This document shows positions 1 through 5,160 of a DNA stretch of 5,471 nucleotides, one piece after another (the stretch's first letter is position 1; each line of letters begins with the position of its first letter). The notes under the pieces are model-generated. The model was not told the DNA's origin, did not search any database, and was given only the letters and a program-made list of their open reading frames with translations. Origin of the DNA: Nitrospirota bacterium (GTDB lineage: Bacteria; Nitrospirota; Nitrospiria; Nitrospirales; Nitrospiraceae); the NCBI GenBank assembly GCA_005877535.1, contig VBOM01000252.1, positions 1-5,471 of the forward strand. The letters run 5' to 3'. Position numbers and translations under genes: made by a program.

Positions 1-1
1 C

Positions 2-646
2 GAGCAGCTTACCAAAGCCAAGATTGTTGTAATGCCGGTACCGACTGTCGCCGACCTTCGCACAAAACGGCTCGCACGAACCAAGAGCGCGATTGAAGAA
101 GTGCTTGCGGCAGGTGAACTGCACCTGTTCCGCGCTGTGCTCGCGTCGCTCGCCGAACAGGGAGACCCCATGGAGGTCGCGGCGGCAGCCATCAAGCTCG
201 TCTTTCGCATGCAGGGTGGAGAGCGGAAGGAATATGATATTCCGGCAATGTCGGGCAGGCCGCCGGAGCGGCCATCGATGGCGCCGCGCCGCATGGGAGA
301 TCTTCGTGGGCGGGCCGGTGGCATGCTGCCGAGAGAGCGGCATGGAAGACCGTTCAACGCCGCGCCTGGTCGTGGCGGACGAACGATGGGGATGGCAAAG
401 GTGTACATCGGCGCAGGCAAAGAGGCAGGGATTAGGCCAGGCGACCTCGTCGGAGCAATTGCCAACGAGGCTGGACTCAATTCGAATGTAATCGGCGCCG
501 TCGAAGTGATGGATCGATTCTCGCTGGTGGAAGTGCCCGAAGTGCTGACCCGTGAGATCATCGAGACTCTCAGTCGGACCAGGATCAAAGGACAGAAAGT
601 GGCAGTGAGATTGTTTCTGGAGCAGCCAAGGGGAGGAAGGGCATAG
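2..646 (+). CDS. DEAD-box RNA helicase, C-terminal part with DbpA-type RNA-binding domain (5' end outside window)
   Basis: The frame is open from base 2, so this is the 3' end of a longer gene; the internal ATG at 32 is not a credible start because homologous-looking sequence (EQLTKAKIVV) continues upstream of it. The visible protein begins just after the second RecA-like helicase domain, at the segment with PTVADLRTKRL typical of DEAD-box proteins. A helical region follows, then an Arg/Gly-rich linker (about nt 254-390) and a final domain from MAKVYIGAG (nt 392) to about nt 620, which matches the DbpA RNA-binding fold in its GxxxGIRPGDLVGAIANE and VEVMDRFSLVEVP segments. Proteins of this kind (DeaD/CsdA, DbpA) unwind RNA with ATP during ribosome assembly or cold adaptation. 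The ATPase motifs lie outside the window, so the exact subtype cannot be decided. The gene converges on prfC across a 450-base gap. Confidence 0.88.
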   Translation, partial: EQLTKAKIVVMPVPTVADLRTKRLARTKSAIEEVLAAGELHLFRAVLASLAEQGDPMEVAAAAIKLVFRMQGGERKEYDIPAMSGRPPERPSMAPRRMGDLRGRAGGMLPRERHGRPFNAAPGRGGRTMGMAKVYIGAGKEAGIRPGDLVGAIANEAGLNSNVIGAVEVMDRFSLVEVPEVLTREIIETLSRTRIKGQKVAVRLFLEQPRGGRA

Positions 647-659
647 CCAGGTGCCCTTC
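636..659 (+). terminator. Hairpin at helicase stop codon, possible terminator
   Basis: GAAGGGCA (636-643) and TGCCCTTC (652-659) are perfect inverted repeats: an 8-bp stem whose 8-base loop contains the TAG stop codon at 644-646. It is placed correctly to end transcription of the helicase gene. The T tract after it is poor (tctggttt), so it is not a textbook Rho-independent terminator; it could instead protect the 3' end of the mRNA. Confidence 0.4.
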
Positions 660-665
660 TGGTTT

Positions 666-724
666 GCAGAACGCGCACGATAGAGCAGTGCTCGTTCGAG
701 GCGCGCAGTAAAAGGCAGCCTGGC
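666..724 (+). repeat. Dispersed intergenic repeat, copy A
   Basis: This 59-base stretch aligns without gaps to 2661-2719: 47 of 59 bases match, including blocks of 14, 12 and 9 identical bases. The inner part is a hairpin: AACGCGCAC (670-678) pairs with GTGCTCGTT (688-696) with one mismatch. Most differences between the copies fall in the loop (15-22 bases in), as expected for a REP-like element kept for its structure. Both copies are intergenic and in the same orientation. Confidence 0.75.
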
Positions 725-813
725 AACGTCCTTTAAATAGCGGCATTGAGATTCGGAAGGCCCTCGCCCGGGCTTAGGGCACGTCACGGGAAATCGATTG
801 CGAAGTAATCGGA

Positions 814-857
814 GGGTAGGACAGGTGAATAATATCTGTCAGTGGGTAGGACGGGTG
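814..857 (+). repeat. Pair of 14-base direct repeats
   Basis: GGGTAGGACAGGTG (814-827) recurs as GGGTAGGACGGGTG (844-857), 13 of 14 bases identical, with a 30-base period. Only two units are present, so this is not a CRISPR or a tandem array. It could be a duplicated protein-binding site or a chance duplication. No known motif is recognised. Confidence 0.45.
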
Positions 858-893
858 TGAAAGCTACGCGCAGTGGAAGATCAATCAGAGCCC

Positions 894-988
894 CCAACCT
901 TGAAGAGATAACGAGCGAGCATGGAAGGATTATCTAACAGAATGCGGAAAAACGAGGTTGGTAAGCTAGACCTTCGATGGTCCGCTTA
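894..988 (+). ncRNA. Possible structured RNA or fragment of one (nested inverted repeats)
   Basis: Three helices fit together. The outer helix pairs 894-902 (CCAACCTTG) with 953-961 (CGAGGTTGG): nine pairs including one G-U. An inner helix pairs AGATAA (906-911) with TTATCT (930-935). Immediately after the outer helix, 962-988 forms a hairpin with TAAGC/GCTTA and GACC/GGTC arms around TTCGAT. The G-U pair works only if the + strand is the RNA. A stem closed by CCAACC/GGTTGG followed by more helices resembles domain I of bacterial group II introns, but no domain V hairpin or reverse transcriptase is present. The family is unidentified. Confidence 0.3.
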
Positions 989-1095
989 TGTGGCACAACT
1001 GAGTACCCTCGCCCGTCTCACACGGCTAACCTGCTGGCTGGGCTGTCAGTTCGCTTCTTAAATCACGATCCGTTCACGACGAGATTATTGGCCAG

Positions 1096-2547
1096 TTAGC
1101 TTTCTGTTGTTCCGATTTCCTCACGCAACTGAAACTTGAGGGAGGCGTACTCGTTCATGCAGTAGGCAAGCAGCCGTTCTGAGCCGAAGAGCATCACCAT
1201 TCTGCCGTCCCGATCCACGAGCCGGCGCGTATCCTGCGGCCAATAGATGTGGGCTATCACCTCGGGATCGCCACTTATCCAACGAGCCAGAACAAAGGGC
1301 ATCCGCTCGACGAGGGTCTTGACCCCATACTCGGTCTCGAGGCGTGAGGCAACGACATCGAATTGGAGTTCTCCCACGGCGGCCAAGACCGGCTCACGAC
1401 GCACATGATCGGGTGAATAGAACACCTGCATCACCCCTTCTTCTTCGAGCTGCTGAAGTCCCTTCTGGAACTGCTTCTGCTTCGTGAGATCCTGTCTTCG
1501 AAGCACGCCGAAGCGCTCAGGAGGAAATTGCGGAATCGCATCGAAGGCGAGGGGACTGCCGGAGCAGAGCGTATCGCCGATGGCAAAGAGGCCGGGGTTC
1601 ACCAGTCCCACGACGTCACCCGGGTAGGCCTCCTCAATCGTCTCCCGGTCACGGCCGAAGAGCCGGTGCGGTCGTGTCATGCGTATCTTCCGGTCTAGCC
1701 GCGCATGATAGACCATCATGTCCTTCTCGAAACGGCCAGACACGATACGCATAAACGCCATCCGATCACGATGTTGCGGGTCCATGTTCGCCTGAATCTT
1801 GAACACAAAGCCGGAGAATTTCTCGTCCGTCGGCTGCATGAGCCCCTGCGTACTCATGCGAGGGCTAGGCGGGGGTGCGAGCTCGAGGAACCCGTTCAGA
1901 AAAGGCTCGACGCCGAAGTTTGTCAGGGCGCTCCCGAAGAAGACCGGCGTGAGTTGGCCGGCAAGAAAGCGGTCGCGATCGAATTTGGTGCCGGCGCCGG
2001 TCAACAGGGCGATTTCTTCCTGCAGCGGACCATAGGCTTCTCCGAGCGTCTCCGCCAGACTCGGGTGGGGGAAGGTCTCCACTCTCATCGGCGCCCGGCG
2101 CTGGTTATGCAGCGTCCGTTGGAAAAACAGGATTTGAGATTCCTGAAGGTCGTACAACCCCTGAAACCCGGACCCTTCCCCGATAGGCCAATTGAACGGG
2201 ACACTGTCAACCGCCATGAGGGTGCGGTAGGTGTCTTCGCTGAAGTCTTGGTGGCCAGGCGTGTCGAGCAGATTCACGCGCACACCCTGATAATCGAACT
2301 GCAGCGCGGTCGAGGTGATCGAAATCCCGCGCGCTTGCTCCAACTCCATCCAGTCAGACTTTGCCGCACGCTGATGCGACCGAGCTTGCACAGCCCCGGC
2401 CAGGTGCACTGCGCCGGCGTATAAGAGGAGCTTCTCAGTCAGCGTAGTTTTTCCCGCGTCCGGGTGTGAAATAATGGCAAACGTGCGCCGCCGGGCCACT
2501 TCTCGCGCCAATTCATCGGACAACGACTTCTCAATCGGCAAAGACAT
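1096..2547 (-). CDS. prfC: Peptide chain release factor 3 with internal deletion of the GTPase G4 region
   Basis: RF3 is a cytoplasmic translational GTPase that removes RF1/RF2 from the ribosome after peptide release. The start is ATG 2547 (MSLPIEKS), with AAGGAA five bases upstream; the frame extends back to a TTG at 2577 that has no better signal. Numbered from that ATG, the P-loop SHPDAGKTT is at about 27-35, switch I GISIT at 74-78 and DTPGHQDFSEDTYRTL at 95-110. Domain II (FSGFVFKIQANMDPQHRDR) and domain III follow, with normal-looking sequence to the TAA at 1096-1098. The frame jumps from AVDS directly to VPFNWPIGEG at about nt 2200-2205. Compared with E. coli RF3 (529 residues), about 58 residues are missing, including the MVIDAAKG segment and the NKxD (G4) motif that selects guanine. 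At 483 residues the protein is short by about that amount. It is probably inactive as a GTPase, unless the gap is an assembly error. Confidence 0.9.
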   Translation of the reverse strand: MSLPIEKSLSDELAREVARRRTFAIISHPDAGKTTLTEKLLLYAGAVHLAGAVQARSHQRAAKSDWMELEQARGISITSTALQFDYQGVRVNLLDTPGHQDFSEDTYRTLMAVDSVPFNWPIGEGSGFQGLYDLQESQILFFQRTLHNQRRAPMRVETFPHPSLAETLGEAYGPLQEEIALLTGAGTKFDRDRFLAGQLTPVFFGSALTNFGVEPFLNGFLELAPPPSPRMSTQGLMQPTDEKFSGFVFKIQANMDPQHRDRMAFMRIVSGRFEKDMMVYHARLDRKIRMTRPHRLFGRDRETIEEAYPGDVVGLVNPGLFAIGDTLCSGSPLAFDAIPQFPPERFGVLRRQDLTKQKQFQKGLQQLEEEGVMQVFYSPDHVRREPVLAAVGELQFDVVASRLETEYGVKTLVERMPFVLARWISGDPEVIAHIYWPQDTRRLVDRDGRMVMLFGSERLLAYCMNEYASLKFQLREEIGTTES

Positions 2548-2660
2548 AGACGTTCCTTCTTTAGTTCGAGGCACCAAGCAAGATAGTCACAGGGAATGTT
2601 TTAGCATCTGGCAGAGGAGAAAACTAGAAGAAGCGAGCGGCCAGACAATCCTTCTTCCTC

Positions 2661-2719
2661 GCAGAACGCGCACGCTCGGAAGGTGCTCGTTCGATGCGCG
2701 CAGTGAAGGACAGTCCGGC
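2661..2719 (+). repeat. Dispersed intergenic repeat, copy B
   Basis: This is the second copy of the element at 666-724, in the same orientation. The stem AACGCGCAC (2665-2673) / GTGCTCGTT (2683-2691) is identical to copy A while the loop differs. It lies about 115 bases upstream of the prfC start, so together the copies bracket prfC and its flanks. They could serve as recombination sites or act as mRNA-stability or insulating hairpins. Confidence 0.75.
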
Positions 2720-2781
2720 TGATCCTTATTGAGGGAAGGCGCAAGTAATGGGTTCCTGAATGTGTGATTGTAAGAAGACCT

Positions 2782-2801
2782 GCACCCTATCCTCCGGGTG
2801 C
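2782..2801. repeat. Small perfect hairpin
   Basis: GCACCC (2782-2787) and GGGTGC (2796-2801) form a 6-bp GC-rich stem with an 8-base loop. No T run follows on either strand, so terminator function is not supported. It may be part of a regulatory region or a remnant of another repeat. Confidence 0.3.
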
Positions 2802-2881
2802 TGATGGGTAATCGCGGGGCAGGCCTTACGGCAAAAATGTATTGGCCTGGAGTCTGCCTTTCGCATTTCCTTACGCTAACG

Positions 2882-2887
2882 TATACT
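2882..2887 (+). promoter_or_regulatory. Possible -10 box for the SIR2 gene
   Basis: TATACT matches the sigma-70 -10 consensus at five of six positions and lies 40 bases upstream of the ATG at 2928, a plausible distance. The base triplets GTAT and ATAC repeat inversely around it (2881-2895). No good -35 box is found at the expected 16-18 base spacing (TTTCGC at 2859-2864 is weak), so this is tentative. Confidence 0.3.
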
Positions 2888-2927
2888 TCGCATACAGTTT
2901 CCCCTATGAAACCGTGGAACTTTTCCC

Positions 2928-4055
2928 ATGCGTTTTATCAAGGATGGTCCCGAAGTACCTGACCGTCTGGTGCATGCACACGAGGATTAGCGTGTGGTCT
3001 TCTTTTGTGGTGCAGGCGTCTCCTATCCGGCTGGTTTGCCTGGATTCGATGGTCTTACGTCAGGAATATTTGAAGCTCTGGGCGAGAATCCTAACCCTAC
3101 AGAAAAAGAAGCCATCAATGAGAAACGCTTTGATCTAGCAATTAGTCTTTTGGAGGGAAGGATCAAAAAACGGCCTGTCGTCCGCGAAAAGATTCGAGAG
3201 ATACTTACCCCGAAGAATCTCGATAACCCCGCCTCCACGGCCACTCATCAAGCCTTGCTGATACTAGCCAAGAATCAAGATGATTCTGTCCGGTTAGTAA
3301 CGACAAACTTCGATCGAATCTTTCTTAAGGTTGCTCCATCTTTGTCCTTCTACGCGGCCCCTTTACTACCTCTTCCCAAGAAAAGCCGATGGAATGGCCT
3401 TGTATATCTGCACGGACTTTTGCCTGAAAACAACGATGCCACCGCGTTAAATAGTCTTGTCGTATCTAGTGGTGATTTTGGTTTGGCCTATCTTACGGAG
3501 CGCTGGGCCAGTCGCTTTGTTTCCGAGTTATTTCGCAACTACGTGGTCTGCTTTATTGGTTATAGCATCGGCGATCCCGTTTTGAGATATATGCTTGATG
3601 CGCTTGCGGCAGACCGGATTCTTGGTGAGGAGGCTGGGGAAGTCTTTGCGTTCGGAGACTTTAATGATGGAGATGAGGATAGAGCTCAGCGAGATTGGCA
3701 ATCGAAAGGAGTTGTTCCTATCCTATACCCCAACCGGGGATCGCATTTCCTGATGCATGAGACATTGAAGGAGTGGGCTGGGAAATACCGGGATGGCATT
3801 ACGGGCAAGCGCGCGATCATCGTCCATGAAGCGTCTAGCCCCCCTTCACCCATCAAGAGTGACGGACAAATTGAGCGAGTCCTCTGGGCTCTCATGGAAC
3901 CAACCGGCCAATCAGCCAAATCCTTCGCGGAACTCGATCCTGTGCCACCGGTTGAATGGCTCAATGTATTTGCTGAACCACGTTTCACGCAAAGTGACTT
4001 GCGTAAACTTGGGATTCCTGTAGTGCTCCCGATTTGTCAAGCGGCCACGAACTGA
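2928..4055 (+). pseudogene. SIR2-family NADase-like defence protein, interrupted by TAG and truncated by IS3 element
   Basis: The original start is very likely ATG 2928. It encodes MRFIKDGPEVPDRL and then HED, a stop (TAG, 2988-2990), and in the same frame RVVFFCGAGVSYPAGLPGF. That N-terminus leads naturally into the SIR2 nucleotide-binding GAG motif. The longest open part uses GTG 2994 (353 residues). In that numbering GAG is at 6-8, TTNFD at 103-107, the putative catalytic His in YLHG at 140, and FIGYSIGDPVLRYML at 187-201. SIR2 domains in bacterial anti-phage proteins hydrolyse NAD+ on infection. After the domain come GSHFLMHETLKEWAGKYRDG and ELDPVPPVEWL segments, which I associate with long SIR2 proteins of about 1,000 residues or more, possibly with a DUF4020 C-terminus. 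Native sequence stops at about 4020-4023; the last ten codons and the TGA lie in the IS. The SIR2 call is firm; the long-protein class is inference. Confidence 0.85.
2982..2986 (+). promoter_or_regulatory. Shine-Dalgarno-like GAGGA ahead of GTG 2994 restart
   Basis: GAGGA lies seven bases upstream of GTG 2994, and the TAG at 2988-2990 falls between them. A ribosome ending the 20-codon leader at the TAG would be well placed to restart at the GTG, giving a SIR2 protein that lacks only the residues before the first beta strand. By contrast, ATG 2928 has only a weak GTGGAA upstream. Confidence 0.45.
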
Positions 4056-4067
4056 GTGCTGTGGCTG
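4024..4067. repeat. IS3 terminal inverted repeat, transposase-distal end (IRR)
   Basis: It aligns with the reverse complement of 5111-5158. Shared blocks are TGCTCCC at the tip, GAACTGAGT (4049-4057 here) and CTGTGGCTG (4059-4067), with small gaps between. The orfB stop codon (4037-4039) lies inside this repeat, 13 bases from the tip. Confidence 0.8.
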
Positions 4068-4813
4068 GTGCGATGTTGTTGTTCGACCTGACACGGTGTC
4101 TGATAGCCGAGTGCCGAATGCCAGTAACGGGTGTTGTACCACTCAACCCATGCGGTGAGCGATTGTTCCAACTCCAGCGGACTGGCCCACTCGCGGAGCC
4201 AGAGCAGCTCTTCCTTGAGGGTCCGCATGAGCCGTTCTGTATCCGCGTTCCCCTTCGGGTTGTTGTAACTGGTGAAGGCCTGGGTGATACCCAGGGTCGC
4301 CGCCGCCTTCATGAAGGCGAGCGAGGAGGGCTGACAGCCATTGTCACTCATGAGATGGAGCCCGTGGTCACGGCTCCCGTGCGGGAACTGGCGTTGCACC
4401 GCCATGTCCAGCGCGGTCAGCCAGTGCATCGTTTTGGCCTGCAGTCCTGCATAGTGGCCGACAATTTTCTTGGTGTACCAGTCCAGCACCAAGACGAGGT
4501 ACACCCAGCCCGCGGGTTCGACCATCACCTTGGTCATATCAATGCCCCACCACTGATTCGGGGCCGTCGGGCGCGGCTTGCTCCGCGTCGGCGTCCGGGT
4601 CGCCTTCAGTCGGGGATTGCCTTGCACCACCAAGCCCTGCTCCCGCATCAGCCGGAGGATGCGCTTCTTGTTGACCGCCAGTCCTTCCCCGAAGCGCAGC
4701 TGGGCCCAGATCCGGCGATAGCCCCAGAACGGATGGTCGGCTTTCAGCGCCTGGATCCGCTCGAGCAGCGGCGCGTTGCGGTGCCCCACCTTCGGCGAAC
4801 GACGGCGGCTCAT
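4037..4813 (-). CDS. IS3-family transposase OrfB (DDE integrase domain)
   Basis: This is the catalytic half of an IS3 transposase, which cuts and joins DNA ends. The DDE triad, numbered from ATG 4813, is D92 (GIDMTKV), D157 (MSDNGCQPSS) and E193 (GNADTERLMRT), with exactly 35 residues between the second D and E, as in the IS3/retroviral integrase superfamily. The N-terminal HPFWGYRRIWAQLR and NKKRILRLMREQGL are the usual IS3 OrfB lead-in, and WVEWYNTRYWHSALGYQTP is the usual C-terminal motif. I chose ATG 4813 because GAGGAGG (4821-4827) lies seven bases upstream; GTG 4819 is too close to it. ATG 4813 overlaps the orfA TGA as ATGA. The frame is intact at 258 residues, somewhat shorter than many OrfB proteins. 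Confidence 0.93.
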   Translation of the reverse strand: MSRRRSPKVGHRNAPLLERIQALKADHPFWGYRRIWAQLRFGEGLAVNKKRILRLMREQGLVVQGNPRLKATRTPTRSKPRPTAPNQWWGIDMTKVMVEPAGWVYLVLVLDWYTKKIVGHYAGLQAKTMHWLTALDMAVQRQFPHGSRDHGLHLMSDNGCQPSSLAFMKAAATLGITQAFTSYNNPKGNADTERLMRTLKEELLWLREWASPLELEQSLTAWVEWYNTRYWHSALGYQTPCQVEQQHRTSHSTQFVAA

Positions 4814-5088
4814 GGCCACACCTCCTCGTCGCTTTTTTTTAGCTCCAAGGTGAGTTCGCCCACCAACTTCTTGAGCCGGGCGTTCTCATGGTGGAGCCGG
4901 GCCTCACGCTCCGTCTGCTGGGCGACCTCAAACGTTTTGGGCGCGTTCGCCAAAAATTGATCGCGCCACTGGTAATACTGGGCTTGACTGATGTGATACT
5001 CGGAACAGATGACGGCCACCGGCCTGCCCTTGAGGCCTTCGAGTACAATGGTGGCTTTGGTCTTGGCGTCCCACTTGCGTCGCTTCAT
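4810..5088 (-). CDS. IS3-family transposase OrfA (HTH DNA-binding subunit)
   Basis: This 92-residue protein carries the IS3 OrfA helix-turn-helix at about 8-45 (KWDAKTKATIVLEGL, CSEYHISQAQYYQWRDQF), which recognises the IS ends. A Leu/Glu-rich coiled coil follows at about 55-85 (EREARLHHENARLKKLVGEL), probably for multimerisation. ATG 5088 is supported by AGGAGG eight bases upstream (5097-5102). Near the 3' end the codons CTA AAA AAA AGC contain an A8 run where a -1 shift would join it to orfB, giving the OrfAB transposase. Without the shift it ends at the TGA that overlaps the orfB ATG. Confidence 0.92.
   Translation of the reverse strand: MKRRKWDAKTKATIVLEGLKGRPVAVICSEYHISQAQYYQWRDQFLANAPKTFEVAQQTEREARLHHENARLKKLVGELTLELKKSDEEVWP
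4833..4840 (-). promoter_or_regulatory. A8 slippery run for programmed -1 frameshift in IS3 orfA/orfB
   Basis: On the coding (-) strand, eight consecutive A residues followed by G contain A-AAA-AAG, the classic IS3 slippery heptamer. Shifting -1 here changes the reading from KKSDEEVWP-stop to KKKRRGGVAMSRRR and enters orfB directly. The GAGGAGG lying 5-12 bases downstream serves the orfB start; stimulatory secondary structure was not assessed. Confidence 0.7.
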
Positions 5089-5110
5089 GGCCGATCCCTC
5101 CTGTGTGGAT

Positions 5111-5158
5111 CAGCCACAGTCTACTCAGTTCAGGTAGCCCCTGTCTTAGCGGGGAGCA
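5111..5158. repeat. IS3 terminal inverted repeat, transposase-proximal end (IRL)
   Basis: This is the reverse-complement partner of 4024-4067. CAGCCACAG (5111-5119), ACTCAGTTC (5123-5131) and GGGAGCA (5152-5158) mirror the blocks of the other end. It lies upstream of orfA, where the transposase promoter would be expected in IS3 elements. Confidence 0.8.
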
Positions 5159-5160
5159 GT

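Larger units (their letters stand above)
647..1095. other. Intergenic region between convergent helicase and prfC genes
   Basis: No convincing protein-coding frame is seen on either strand in these 449 bases. The region holds copy A of a dispersed repeat (666-724), a pair of 14-base direct repeats (814-827 and 844-857) and nested inverted repeats that could fold as RNA (894-988). It lies between two genes that point toward each other, so a promoter for a flanking gene is not expected here. The amount of structure suggests either a non-coding RNA or the remnant of a mobile element. Confidence 0.6.
2548..2927. other. Intergenic region between divergent prfC and SIR2 gene
   Basis: These 380 bases separate two divergent genes and should contain both promoters. 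No convincing coding frame is seen. The prfC-proximal part holds the prfC ribosome binding site and copy B of the dispersed repeat (2661-2719). The middle has a small perfect hairpin (2782-2801). The SIR2-proximal part is more AT-rich and has a -10-like TATACT. No clear prfC promoter could be picked out by eye. Confidence 0.55.
4024..5158 (-). mobile_element. Complete IS3-family insertion sequence
   Basis: This 1135-base element has imperfect terminal inverted repeats beginning TGCTCCC and ending with the complement (TG...CA ends, as in IS3). It encodes overlapping orfA and orfB on the - strand. The flanking bases TAG (left) and GTA (right) do not make a target-site duplication, and shifting the ends by up to three bases does not rescue one. 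The left flank is SIR2 coding sequence and the right flank an IS66-like transposase frame, so the element marks a junction between unrelated genes. Both transposase frames look intact, so the element may still be mobile. Confidence 0.85.

Noticed and set aside
93..491. Alternative frame inside the helicase gene
   Set aside because: It overlaps the helicase C-terminal domain in another frame and its Arg/Ser-rich translation shows no family features.
814..857. Possible CRISPR array
   Set aside because: Only two 14-base units with a 16-base spacer are present, no further units occur, and no cas genes are in the window.
647..1095. tRNA, RNase P RNA or tmRNA
   Set aside because: No cloverleaf with a T-loop GTTCGAATC-type arm and CCA-side stem is visible, and the conserved cores of RNase P RNA and tmRNA are absent.
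1705..2424. Long open frame on the + strand opposite prfC
   Set aside because: It lies wholly antisense to the clear RF3 gene; its translation has no recognisable motif and is rich in Arg/His/Leu as expected from a shadow frame of GC-rich coding DNA.
2548..2577. Upstream TTG start of prfC at 2577
   Set aside because: ATG 2547 has a good AAGGAA at five bases and begins the conserved RF3 N-terminus; the extra ten codons have no support.
2782..2801. Rho-independent terminator
   Set aside because: The stem is perfect but only 6 bp and no T tract follows on either strand; no gene ends here.
2842..3138. 98-codon frame overlapping the SIR2 start
   Set aside because: It is out of frame with the SIR2 motifs, lacks a recognisable domain and begins before the likely promoter.
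4034..4960. 308-codon open frame on the + strand across the IS3 element
   Set aside because: It is antisense to orfB and orfA, which carry the DDE and HTH motifs. The product has no domain and only reflects the codon pattern of the opposite strand.
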